64,000 nucleotides of DNA, taken from contig NC_092794.1 in assembly GCF_918797505.1 (NCBI RefSeq), positions 67,245,345 through 67,309,344 of the forward strand, in the 5' to 3' direction. The DNA is from Bemisia tabaci (Eukaryota > Arthropoda > Insecta > Hemiptera > Aleyrodidae). Made by a program: the position numbers and the translations under genes. The notes beneath the pieces were generated by a model. The model was not told where the DNA came from. It was given only the letters and a program-made list of their open reading frames with translations, and made no database searches. Below, one piece after another: positions 44,023 to 54,657 of the stretch; the first letter of the stretch is position 1; each line of letters begins with the position of its first letter.

Positions 44023-45844
44023 GTCAGAAATAGGGGCAACAGGGGGTGGAGGAGTTGCCGTATTCGGAGGAAAAGTAGTAGACACTGGGGGATTTACAGC
44101 ATTGACAAATGGGCGCATACCTTTGTTGGGCGCGCTTGAAGTAGAAGGCAAAGAAGTGGTAGGGGTCGCTGTCTGTTGCACTTTTCGCTGTGAGTCAGCA
44201 AAAGTACGATCCTGTGCCACCAGGCTTAATTTAATAAGATCAGCAAAGGTAGAAGGTCTCTCTTGGAAGACAAAATGACACCTTGTTGTTGGATGAATAT
44301 TAGAAACTATAATGTCCACTAGCTCTTTTTCGGGTCGTGCATCTTTCATCACTCGGGCTTTCAAATAGATGTCATGAACTCATGAACAAAGGCATTGAAG
44401 GTTTCCGTGTCCTTTTGGAATCGATCAACTAGGTGGGTTTTTAGGTGGCGCCCGACACACGGAGGCAGAAGGGCTAATTGGTGGAAGTAATCGAAAGAAC
44501 CGTTCGAAGACAGAGTAGAAGTGATACATTGGGATAAGGGTGAACTCGTGTAAGCAAGTATTCCCTCTAGAAGATCGGAATCTTTACAGCCTGTTTTGTC
44601 CTGAATTTGAAGGACTTGAGACAAAAATTCAACTAATTTTTAGGAATTCAGACCATCTGTTTCCTTTAAGGTTTTCAAAAGATTATCCATAGGATTTCTC
44701 ATTTTACTATAGACTTTAGAATTGCGGGTCCATGTGGACTGCATTCTGCTGGGAAGGTTCCAGCTCGCTGGAGGGTCAGTTTGATAGAGAGGATTCTCAG
44801 AGAAAACATTAGGATAAGAGGCATCTGGGGCATAGTCCACAAGAGGCATTGAAGCAAACGCTGAATTTGCAGGAGGTTGCTGAGGTGCTATAGATGAAAA
44901 CAAGGGTGCAGAATGTACAGGTTGATAAGGTATCACAGGAGAAAACAAGGGCGCAGAAGGGGCAGACTGCTGCTGGGGTAGAATTGATGAGAACAAGGGC
45001 GCAGATGAGACCTGTGGAGGCAAACTGGTAGAAGGGATAGAAAGGTAATTTGGCAACTACTGGGTTGGAGTAATAGGAGGAAACAACTGTGCAGAAGAAA
45101 CCGGAGGCAAACCTGAAATTTGGGCAGTATTCTTTGGAGTAAACTTAGCTGGAGCAAAGGAGAAGGTAGATGAGCTCCGAGGCCTAAAAGATGCTAAGGT
45201 TATTAGAGAAGTAGCTCTAGGACGAAGTTGGGAAAAACCAAAAGATGGAGCTGCACCGGTCACAGGCATTGCCATTGATGAAATAGGGGTTGGTGGGCTG
45301 CAAGTCACAGTGTGTGAGGAACCAGGGCTGGCAATGAAAGAAACAGAAGGGACTGACGAGACAATAGAAGTGGCGACTGAAGAGTCGACAGATGAGACAA
45401 AGGTCGAAACTGCAGCAGCGACTGCTGTTCGAAGCTCTTCAATTTTGGAGTTGAAGGCAAATAAAATATTCTGGGTTGATTGCAATTGACCCTGACATTG
45501 TCAGCAATGTCGCCAGATAAAGATAAACAGTTCAAATTGTTCCGTCGAGCGATGTTGTGCTCTAACTGAGCAATAATATCTCTCTCATGGTTGGAGAGGA
45601 GACTAAATTCAAAATTAGAGATTTCTCCAGAAAGGCAAAGAACATCTCCTTGAACCTCGATCAGTTCCTGCTCAGGATCAAAAGATCTAATAACCATTGG
45701 GTTTGGGCTAATGCCCAAGTCCACAGCAGCGCGAAGCTCGGTAAGCAAATGGTGAGCGTCGCCATCTTCGCCTAGCTGGCGAACACGAAGCTCATATTTT
45801 AAATGATGAATAAGAAGAAGATCAGGACAGCGAAGATAACTCAT

Positions 45845-46239
45845 CCTTGAAACTCAATCACAGCAGCAACAAAAATACCAAAGAAATTTTCACGGAAAAA
45901 GCAAACACACAGCATACAAACAAGCACAGAACGACAATAAAACAACCTAAGGGGAGTTCAGTAACATTAACTGCTTGATGCTGTGCAACTTAAAATTAGA
46001 GCTTAAAATTAAAACTTACTATGAGCAATACTCCTTTCCTAACCTAAAAGCCTGAAACATTTACAAAAGTTAACATAACATACACATAAATAAAATTCAA
46101 ACAGGTACAACGAGTTAATTCAATATTGCCATTCAGCAATCAGAACATTAAATTCAGAACATTAAATCTGCTAGGATCAAAAAGTTTGTCTCTCTAATAC
46201 CATTATCAGAATTGTCAATTCAGAAAATTAAAGTTGATC
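45845..46239 (-). other. 5' leader of the LTR retrotransposon
   Basis: Between the primer site and the gag ATG. AT-rich, with no long frame; short repeats cagaacattaaat near 46140-46165. Confidence 0.5.
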
Positions 46240-46251
46240 GCTCTGCTACCA
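46240..46251 (-). other. Primer-binding site, tRNA-iMet type
   Basis: The minus strand reads TGGTAGCAGAGC three bases after the LTR end (CGGCTCA). This equals the complement of the 3' end of insect initiator tRNA-Met (TGCTACCA plus the acceptor stem), the usual primer for minus-strand DNA synthesis in many Ty3-like elements. Confidence 0.75.
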
Positions 46252-46254
46252 TTA

Positions 46255-48613
46255 TGAGCCGATGCATATCTCTCAAAACCTAGATGGTGGGAAGCGTGAA
46301 TAGAGTTGAGATAGAGGCAACAGAAAGAAAATATACTACAAACTAAATTTAGGTATTGCAGGCAATATAAGATCAACGACAAACTTGAATACAGACAAAC
46401 TTTATTGGGGAACGCTCGGTGGCCTTGATAGCTATCACAGAATCACAAATCACAGAATCACAGATTTTTTGGCGCTTGATATATTATCACAGATATGGGG
46501 CTGATTTAGATGTCACTCAGAGTGAGTTGGGTCTGAACAAATCGGTTGTGGTCCGATAGGACTCAAAGATGTCAAAAGGACACTATAGTTTGTTTCACGT
46601 AAGCTGAGACTTTTTATTCGGCATTAAAATCCGTAAATGGCAACGCATCAGTCCCGAACGCGGTGACCTGACCGCTCGCCGGCCACCCTCTTTTGTTCAG
46701 CGACGAGAGGCCGGCAACCCGTCCATTGTGAGGGTAGGAACAATGGGCACCCTTCATCCCTCCTTAATGAGCCCTAGTACCCGGACCCAATTTTCTTTCT
46801 CGTTGAAAAATTAAACTTTTAGCGTGAAAATTCAGGTCCAGGGGGAAATTTTGATGAGAATGAACTAAAATTTCATTCGATTATCTTAATTCTTTAATTT
46901 CATCGAACCAAATCGCGACCAACCACAAGAGCCGTATATCGGGTAAAAATTAAGATAATCGGATGGAATTTTAGTTCATTCTCATCAAAATTTCCCGCTG
47001 GACCTGAATTTTCACGCTAAAAGTTTAATTTTTCAACGAGAAAGAAAATTGGGTCCAGGTACTAGGGCTCATTAAGGAGGGATGAAGGGTCCCCATTGTT
47101 CCTACCCTCACAATGGACGGGTTGCCGGCCTCTCGTCGCTGAACAAAAGAGGGTGGCCGGCGAGCGGTCAGGTCACCGCGTTCGGGACTGATGCGTTGCC
47201 ATTTACGGATTTTAATGCCGAATAAAAAGTCTCAGCTTACGTGAAACAGACTATACACTACTTTGACTACAAACTTCTTAAGGTTGGACAAAAAGATAAA
47301 TAAACTCAGCTGGAGGTGAGACTAATGATGATGCTGGTGATGAAGTCGGTCCAAGGGTTTTGTTCAGAGGAACAGGATGTACAATAATCAGCAATCTAAA
47401 TCAGCACAGGATAGCAATCTAAATCAGCACGGGATAGCAATCTAAATCACCACGGGATCCGCATGATCCTGGATCCTATAGAAAAACCCTGTTGAAATAT
47501 CGAATTTGTATAGTACAAAGAAACAGGAATGAGTCCTAACTTGGTGCTAGGTAAACTCAAAATGGTTCCACATTCGATAGAGCAGAAGGCTCAGAGAAAT
47601 CTTATGGGTGTTTGACACATTGATTTGGGACAGACTAACAATTAGGAAAAACATGCTTTACGTGATCATGGAAGGCACTGAGTACAAAGTACGAACTGCC
47701 TGGTCAGACGGACGCAGGCCTAGGGCTAAGTTAGGTCCATGTGCATGATCAACTATCAGGAAAACTATAGCTAAAAATAATACTGGGGAAACAGCTCTGC
47801 CTTAGGGGCTTCAGAATAACTAAATCTGCAGGCTCAGAAAACCTAAGTACTGAAATTCTACTAAACAAGGTTGCGGCTCGCTTTAGGCCAGCATGTACTG
47901 AACTAGGCCAAAGTGGGCTCAGAGATAAGACTAGAAATAACAGAATAATCCTGCAAATGAGAAAAATACACAAGCATAATAAAACAAAGAGCTCTCAGGG
48001 CTCATGCAGTCTCATCTGTTAAATAAATAGGAAAGGCCAGCGTAAGTGAGATCAAGTACTTTACGTTCACAATCAGAAGGAAAACACAGTGCTTAGCTTA
48101 GCACACCTGAATAATGCTCGCAGCGCATCTCAAAAGTAGGAGCTTGACAGTTTGGCCGAGAGAGAACATGGAAACATCTCCTTCTCTGAGTGAGAATAAC
48201 AACTAGGCCTAAGGTCTATGCAACAGGAGAAGGAACCAGTTTCTGAGGTTGCCGAGGAGTTCGGTAACTAGGACCAAAAACTAGGTCTCTGCGACAGGCG
48301 ATCAGATCAAAGAGCCTCCATGCGTTCTCCAGGCTAAAATGAACAAGTTAGATTTGCTAGAAAAACCGACATTCTTGTGCTGGGAAAGAACTGAAAATGA
48401 TATCCTTGAATTGAGGTTCCAAGAGATCTTTGACGTTGGTAGGCTACTTGGTTTAGGTATGCCTCGGGCAGAATCGCCACGAGGCTGGAAAGCCTAAAAG
48501 CTCAAGATAAGGTCAAGATTCACATGTCAAACTTACCCAAAATGGGGTTTGGAAACTGCGGTCTTAGCAAAAGGCGGCTAGCATTAGTAGCATTGCCCTT
48601 CCAGATGCAGGTC
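46255..48613 (-). repeat. 5' LTR, split by a palindromic element
   Basis: Same sequence as the 3' LTR, with TG...CA ends (TGAGCC at 46255; gcaggtca at 48607-48614). Compared with the other LTR it carries an extra 44 bp near 46440-46485 between atcacaga repeats and an extra agcattagt near 48585. The polyadenylation signal AATAAA (minus) is at 46401-46406. The 668-bp palindrome sits at 46586-47253. Confidence 0.85.
46586..47253. mobile_element. 668-bp foldback element with TA duplication in the 5' LTR
   Basis: Arms of 305 bp (46586-46890 and 46949-47253) surround a 58-bp loop. The empty site is preserved in the other LTR (ggacactacactac at 35304 onward), which fixes the target duplication as TA (46584-46585 and 47254-47255) and the ends as TAGTTTGTTTCACG / CGTGAAACAGACTA. 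It encodes nothing. TA duplication suggests a Tc1/mariner- or related-type mobiliser. Confidence 0.9.
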
Positions 48614-49005
48614 ACTATGACTGGACTAAAGATAGCTACAACGGGCCTCAACTACAATGGTCCCACTACCCGGTTACAGTGCTCCGCCGCACACTAGGTC
48701 CGGTACATAGAGAAAGAAAAGGAGGTGTTTGCATTTCGGGCATCTTGGAATTTTTTGATGACTTGATGACGTAGCGACGTCCCCTTCACGCTGAACGTCG
48801 CTGTGACGACCTACGTCATAAAGTCGTCAAAAAATTCCAAGATGCCCGAAATGCGAACACCTCCTTTTTTTTCTCTATGGGTCCGGTATGGCTACCTGGG
48901 ATCTTGAATGGGCGTTCGATTCAGGGTTCTTTCTTCTGCTAACTCACATACTCTTCCTTCATCCAAATATTCATTCATATTCTGACTATTCTGGACTACG
49001 CCACC
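48614..49005. other. Dispersed-repeat copy broken by the LTR element and a MITE
   Basis: 48620-48696 and 48889-48905, read on the minus strand, match 53092-53185 (gtgtgcggcggagc, attgtagttga, ttgtagctatctttag). This is the same interspersed family as at 27542 and 53085. The LTR retrotransposon ends inside it on the left. The remaining 100 bp hold nothing recognisable. Confidence 0.6.
48706..48879. mobile_element. 174-bp MITE, 9-bp TSD (Mutator-like), copy 1
   Basis: The termini CATAGAGAAAGAAAAGGAGG and the complementary right end are inverted for about 60 bp, and the rest is nearly palindromic. The 9-bp direct repeat GGTCCGGTA flanks it exactly (48697-48705 and 48880-48888). A 9-bp duplication is typical of Mutator-like elements. 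A second copy is at 58792-59110. Confidence 0.9.
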
Positions 49006-49308
49006 GAGCAAATATTGGGTGATATTATCATACTATTATTATTATTATACTATTTTTTTTATTAATTTTTTTTCATTTTTTTGTCTCACAAGATTTCTCC
49101 TGGTATTGAGAACCCGAGACGAGTTACCTAAGGCCTTAAGGACAAAGGTTTTGTGTCCTGTACATGCCAAAACCATTAAAAATTTAAAAAGTTATTATTC
49201 TTTAATTTCTTTAATGCTATAAATCACGAGGAGGGGGGACGAAAGCGGAATATCGCACCAATCATCGGGGAGAGGGCAAGGGGGGGGGGGGGGAGGAGGG
49301 GCCTCAGG

Positions 49309-51225
49309 TGATGTGCAAAAGATTTGTGCGCGGATATTCGTACCCACCACTCAAACCAATATGCTCAGAGAACAAAAATCCGTTGTTAACGTGAAAAGTC
49401 TTGAGAAAATTACGGTTTTCCCGAGCAGCCTCGTATCAATGCCCTATTACCTACTACGCATCGGAGGGGTTTCCGGGAAAACTGAGGATATGTGCAAAAG
49501 ATTAGTGCGCGGATATTCGTACCCACCACTCAAAGCAATATGCTCCGAGGAAAAAAAACCGTTGTTAACGTATAAATTCTCGAGACAATAATGGTTTTCC
49601 CGAGCAGCCTCGTATCAATGCCCTATTCCCTACTATGAATCCGAGAGCTTTTCCGGGGAAACTGGGGTGATGTGCATATTATTTGTGCGCGGATATTTCT
49701 ACCCACCACTCAACGCAATATGCTCCGAGGAAAAAAATTCGTGGCTAACGTGAAAATTCTTAAGAAAATTACGGTTTTCCCGAGCAGCCTCGTATCAATG
49801 CCCTATTCCCTACTATGAATCCGAGAGCTTTTCCGGGGAAACTGGGGTGATGTGCATATTATTTGTGCGCGGATATTTGTACCCACCACTCAACGCAATA
49901 TGCTCCGAGGAAAAAAATTCGTGGCTAACGTGAAAATTCTTAAGAAAATTACGGTTTTCCCGAGCAGCCTCGTATCAATGCCCTATTCCCTACTATGAAT
50001 CCGAGAGCTTTTCCGGGGAAACTGGGGTGATGTGCATATGATTCGTGTGCGGATATTTGTACCCACCACTCAAAGCAATATGCTCCGAAGAAAAAAATCC
50101 GTTCTTAACGTGAAAATTCTTGAGAAAATTACGGTTTTCCCGAGCAACCTCGTATCAATGCCCTATTACCTACTATGAATCCGAGAGCTTTTCCGGGAAA
50201 ACTGGGGTGATGTGCATATGATTCGTGTGCGGATATTTGTACCCACCACTCAAAGCAATATGCTCCGATGAAAAAAATCCGTTCTTAACCTGAAAATTCT
50301 TGAGAAAATTACGGTTTTCCCGAGCAACCTCGTATCAATCCCTTATTACCTACTATGAATCCGAGAGCTTTTCCGGGGAAACTGGGGTGATGTGCATATG
50401 ATTCGTGTGCGGATATTTGTACCCACCACTCAAAGCAATATGCTTCGAGGAAAAAAATCCGTTGTTAACGTGAAAATTCTTGAGAAAATTATGGTTTTCC
50501 CGAGCAACCTCGTATCCATGCCCTATTACCTACTATGAATCCGAGAGCTTTTCCGGGAAAACTGGGGTGATGTGCATATTATTTGTGCGCGGATATTCGT
50601 ACCCACCACTCAAAGCAATATGCTCCGAAGAAAAAAATCCGTTCTTAACGTGAAAATTCTTGAGAAAATTACGGTTTTCCCGAGCAACCTCGTATCAATC
50701 CCTTATTACCTACAACGAATCCGACAGCTTTTTCCGTGGAAACTTAGGTGATGTGCATATTATTTGTGCGTGGATATTTGTACCCACCACTCAACGCAAT
50801 ATGCTCCGAGGAAAAAAATTCGTGGCTAACGTGAAAATTCTTGAGAAAATTACGGTTTTCCCGAGCAACCTCGTATCAATGCCCTATTACCTACTATGAA
50901 TCCGAGAGCTTTTCCGGGAAAACTGGGGTGATGTGCATATGATTCGTGTGCGGATATTTGTACCCACCACTCAAAGCAATATGCTCCGATGAAAAAAATC
51001 CGTTCTTAACGTGAAAATTCTTGAGAAAATTACGGTTTTCCCGAGCAGCCTCGTATCAATGCCCTATTCCCTACTATGAATCCGAGAGCTTTTCCGGAAA
51101 AACTAGGGTGATGTGCATATTATTTGTACCCACCACTCAAAGCAATATGCTCCGAGGAAAAAAATTTGTGGTTGACGTGAAAATTCTCGAGAATATTATG
51201 GTTTTCCCGAGCAACCTCGTACTAG
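49309..51225 (+). repeat. Tandem array, 11 monomers of about 180 bp
   Basis: Monomers start at about 49311, 49490, 49668, 49848, 50028, 50208, 50388, 50568, 50749, 50929 and 51109. Each contains gtgatgtgcatat, gtacccaccactcaa, gcaatatgctccgagg, aaaattacggttttcccgag, caacctcgtatcaatgcc and tccgagagcttttccggg. The last monomer is shortened by about 15 bp. Short open frames here merely recur with the period. Confidence 0.95.
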
Positions 51226-51950
51226 GGCATTGATACGAGGTTGCTCTGGAAAACCATTATTGCCTCGAGAATTTTCACGTTAACAACGGATTTTTTTCCT
51301 CGGAGCATATATAGCTTTGAGTGGTGGGTACGAATATCCGCGCACAAATCTTTTGCACATCACCTATGTTTTCCCGGAAAAGCTCTCGGATTCATAGTAG
51401 GTACTAGGGCATTGATACGAGGTTGCTCGGGAAAACCATTATTTTCTCGAGAATTTTCACGTTAACAACGGATTTTTTTCCTCGGAGCATATAGCTTTGA
51501 GTGGTGGGTACGAATAACCGCGCACAAATCTTTTGCACATCACCTACGTTTTCCCGGAAAAGCTCTCGGATTCATAGTAGGTACTAGGGCATTGATACGA
51601 GGTTGCTCGGGAAAACCATTATTTTCTCGAGAATTTTCACGTTAACAACGGATTTTTTCCTCGGAGCATATAGCTTTGAGTGGTGGGTACGAATATCCGC
51701 GCACAAATCTTTTGCACATCACCTACGTTTTCCCGGAAAAGCTCTCGGATTTACTGTAGCCGATACGGTTTTTGTGTGATGATGACGTCGGAAAATCGTG
51801 AATCTTCACACAATTTTCTCGCTTACAACGGCATTTTTTCTTTCGAGCGTACCTAGTGCCAGGGTCAATATCTACCAATGTCTGTGCAAACATTATATGC
51901 ACATCACCCAAGGTTTCCCGGAAAAGCTCTCGGATTTCAAGTATTGTCAG
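51226..51950 (-). repeat. Inverted part of the array, 4 monomers
   Basis: From ctcgtactagggcattgatacgagg the same monomer runs in the opposite orientation about four times (starts near 51232, 51412, 51592 and 51770). The last copy is strongly diverged. These copies say aaccattattttctcgag where most direct copies have gaaaattacggtt, so the two arms have homogenised separately. Confidence 0.9.
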
Positions 51951-52128
51951 GTCGTTTCTCAATATCGAGTAATTTTTTGATTTCACTTAGAATTTAAATT
52001 ATTTAAAACATTTTTCAATTTTGCTTTTAAATATAACATTTACTGTATTCAAGCAAGATAGTATGTGTTGCTGACTTTGGTCTTTGGCCCGTCAGTGATA
52101 CTTGTACCGGAAGTGTTCCCTCTTCCGA

Positions 52129-52171
<43 letters not shown>

Positions 52172-52404
52172 TCTTAATAATAATCTTATAATTTGTAAGA
52201 ATAATAAATCTTTAAAATTTTTAATGTTTAGGGCATGAAAAGGAACCAAGACTCTATTCTGCGACTCGTCTTGGGTTCTCATGTGTTCTCAATAGCAGGA
52301 GAAATCCTCTGAGGAAAAAAAAGGGAAAAAAAGGATAATAAAATAAGAAGAATAATGAAAATACCTAATAATATCACCCAATCGTTGCTCATTGACTTTT
52401 CATG

Positions 52405-52815
52405 CCCCCAAACCGAATGGACATGCAGCAGTTTTCCCTTGGAAAAATTATTTCCTCGTTGTAGGTAAGGAATATAGGTACCCGTTAAGAACAGAGAATT
52501 TTCCGAGATTTTCCGCGGTGACCTGATGTTAATTTTTTTGCTTAGTTGGACTCCTTGGATGCTCCCGAGTTGGTTTCAGCCCCCAAACCGAATGGACATG
52601 CAACAGTTTTCCCTTGGAAAAATTATTTCCTCGTTGTAGGTAAGGAATATAGATAGCCGTAAAGAATAGATAATTTTCCGAGATTTTACGCGGAGACTTA
52701 ATTTTTTTTCTGCGTGATCGGACTCCGAGGGTGCTCTTGAGTAGATTTCAGCCCCCAGACCGAATGGACATGCAAACAGTCTTCCCTTGGAAAAATAATT
52801 TCCTCCGGGGGTTGT
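52405..52815. repeat. Tandem repeat, 2.4 units of about 172 bp
   Basis: Units start near 52408, 52580 and 52752. Shared core: ccccaaaccgaatggacatg, cagttttcccttggaaaaat, tatttcctcgttgtaggtaa and gaattttccgagattt. They sit immediately right of the Foldback-like element. Confidence 0.9.
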
Positions 52816-53084
52816 GGGGAGGGTTGGGGGGGAGGGGGTGTTAGTGAGATTTTTGTTCCAGGTTCCAGGCGTTTCATTCCATCGAAGAGATTCGTAAGAA
52901 TTCCTCATGATTGTCATGATTGAAATCATAATCTACGGCCATTAAGGTATTCGGAGAAGCTCTTCAATAAATTAACTAATCTTTCCTAGTAATTGTTCTT
53001 GGGGGGGGGGGGGGGGGGAAGGGCGTCCAATAGTTCTTTTACAATGTTGAGGAGTCGAATGGAGATGGGGTCGCCTGCGTGGAA

Positions 53085-53400
53085 TAGCATTTGGCGGGAC
53101 CCGAGCCCAGTGTGCGGCGGAGCGCCGTACCCGGATACAGTGCTCATTGTAGTTGACGGCCGTTGTAGCTATCTTTAGCCCAGTGACACTATGGATATGG
53201 AATGATTTCCGTAACCCTTGCGCGGGGGAGCGCTGCAGTCGCGGGCGGGTGACTGATTCGCGGGGGGGGGGGGGGAGACATTCTGGCGGGGGGGCGTATG
53301 TGAATCGCGCGCGGGCACCACTGTTGTGCGCGAGGGTGACTGATCCGTGGGAGGGGGGGCAGGACATTACCTACAACGGCATTACCTCCAAAAATCCAAC
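53085..53400 (+). repeat. GC-rich dispersed repeat (copy 2, most complete)
   Basis: Contains the blocks shared with 48614-48905 (53092-53185) and those shared with 27542-27690 (53199-53393), so the two partial copies belong to one family. It has G runs (53261-53274 and others). gcgcgagggtgactgatccg at 53321 recurs inverted at 57313-57332. Confidence 0.7.
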
Positions 53401-53505
53401 ATGGTCGAGCGAGAGATCGAAACTTTGGCAATGTGCCCAAATCGATCGGTCGAGGTTTCGAGATGTAAGGCTGTCTCGAATTTTACGATGTTGCCAAACC
53501 AAAAA
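53401..53505 (+). CDS. Possible short first exon, unrecognised
   Basis: ATG at 53401 in a good context (caacATGg) opens 35 codons (MVEREIETLAMCPNRSVEV at the start) and meets aaa|gtaagc, a reasonable donor, in phase 0. No family was recognised and no second exon found. It directly abuts a dispersed repeat, so it may belong to that repeat or be chance. Confidence 0.25.
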
Positions 53506-53700
53506 GTAAGCATGAGATTTCTTTATAGGTGTTTCTCACTTTCTACCACTGTCGATGGTCTGTGTCGGTCTGTGTCTGTGAGATTGTGCGAGTTGTGAGA
53601 TAATCTGATAATCGCATCGCTCTCGAAACATGAGCATGAGCGTGAATTAAGAGTTAGAGGTTAGAATCCATTGAGTAAAATTGGTAGAAATGTATGTATT

Positions 53701-54649
53701 CAGAGTCGGACTGGCGTAAAAAAAGTTAGGCAGCTACTAGGATTTTGGGGCCCCTGGCGTAAAAACTGGGCCCCTATGGGGGGTCTGGGGGGTCGCCCCC
53801 CAGGGATGGAGGGGGGTCCGGGGGTCCTCCCCCGTAAAATTTTGAAAATTTAACCCCTGAAAATAGAAGTTTTAGGCTCTTTTCGTATTGAAATTTGATA
53901 AATAGCGCCTCCGAAAATGTCACCTATTTTTTAGATATTTTTTGAAAAATTCGGCGATTCCTCTTGTTGATAAAGAAGCACATAACCTCCTCAAACTTTT
54001 ACGCAGGGGCCTCTGCTGGTATCTTTTCAGAGGCCCCGCCTCTGAAGTTACCTTCTCCCGGCTGCAGGGCCAGTAGGGGCGCCTCAAAAAAGAAGTCATT
54101 TTAAAGTGAGTAACCTTCAAAGACCGGAAAAAAGAGCTTTCGAGACCCGGAAGGGCCCCTGAAAGTGAAACCCTTTTTTTCGAGCCCAGGGTCAGGGGCC
54201 CCTGCTGACATCTTTTCAAGGGCCCCAGAAGTGACCTTCTTCGGGCTATAGGGGTCTCAGGGAAAGAGTCATGCTGTTTAAAGTAAAAAACCCTTAGAGG
54301 CCGGGAAAATATAGCTTCGAGGGCCGCTCCAGGGCCCTTGAAGCTCATATTTTTCGATCGCTGAGGGGCTCTTGCTGACATCTTTTCAGGGGCCCCTGAG
54401 GTTACCTTTTTTCGGCCGTAGGGGCCTCAGAGAAGGTGTTATGAGTTAAACCCTCAAGGACTGGAAAAAACGAGGGTTTTTCAAGGATTCGTTTCATTTA
54501 TTGAAGAATAAATTCAAGGATTTTTCACTTTTTCATGGATTCACTTCATTTATTGAAAAATAAATTCAGGAATTGTCGGCACGGGGCCCCTGAGCCGACA
54601 ATTCTTAGGCAGCGATCGCTGCCTAGCTGCCTTAGCCAGTCCGGCCCTG
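53701..54649. mobile_element. 949-bp non-autonomous hAT element
   Basis: The ends CAGAGTCGGACTGGC and GCCAGTCCGGCCCTG are imperfect TIRs, flanked by the exact 8-bp duplication TATGTATT (53693-53700 and 54650-54657), the hallmark of hAT. The interior has repeated ggggcccctg blocks and a gcagcgatcgctgc dyad, and no transposase. Confidence 0.9.
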
Positions 54650-54657
54650 TATGTATT

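Larger units (their letters stand above)
42507..45844 (-). pseudogene. gag: gag of the LTR retrotransposon, interrupted and frame-broken
   Basis: Starts at ATG 45842-45844 (MSYLRCPDLLL). A frameshift lies near 45490, in-frame stops at 45057-45059 (TAG) and 44640-44642 (TAA), and another shift near 44370, where gttcatga is duplicated. A proline-rich stretch at about 44880-45050 repeats SAPLFSSI/PQQ. The capsid-like part runs from about 44625 to 44190. A 1412-bp TIR element (42611-44022) splits the gene. Beyond it a CCHC knuckle, CHTCGTKGHISRFC, lies at about 42525-42570, and gag ends in TAG at 42507-42509. The reading frames on the two sides of the insert agree once the 5-bp target duplication is considered, so the insertion was into coding sequence. 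Confidence 0.8.
30900..48613 (-). mobile_element. Ty3-like LTR retrotransposon with nested insertions
   Basis: Minus-strand order is 5' LTR (46255-48613), primer site (46240-46251), gag, pol, long 3' non-coding region, 3' LTR (30900-36660). LTRs are about 1.65 kb once younger insertions are subtracted, and differ by a percent or so by eye, plus a 44-bp and a 9-bp length difference. PR-RT-RNaseH-IN order marks it as Ty3-like. Younger inserts are the LINE at 31083-35190, the palindrome at 46586-47253 and the TIR element at 42611-44022. No matching target duplication was found at the outer ends. gag and pol contain several stops and frameshifts, so this copy is not autonomous. Confidence 0.9.
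49006..52390. mobile_element. Foldback-like element with inverted 180-bp satellite arrays
   Basis: The outer 200 bp on each side are imperfect inverted repeats: attgggtgatattat, gatttctcctg(g/c)tattgagaac, gacgagt and aaacattaaaaattt occur left in plus and right in minus orientation. Between them lie 180-bp monomers, 11 in direct orientation (49309-51225) and 4 inverted (51226-51950). A poly-A of 35 lies at 52132-52166. The architecture is like Drosophila FB/Galileo elements, whose TIRs contain tandem repeats. No coding region and no target duplication seen. Confidence 0.65.

Noticed and set aside
49309..51225. CRISPR-like array
   Set aside because: Whole 180-bp monomers are repeated without unique spacers, in a eukaryotic genome.
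49019..51465. Several 70-90-codon frames in the satellite array
   Set aside because: They recur with the 180-bp period and are by-products of the repeat.
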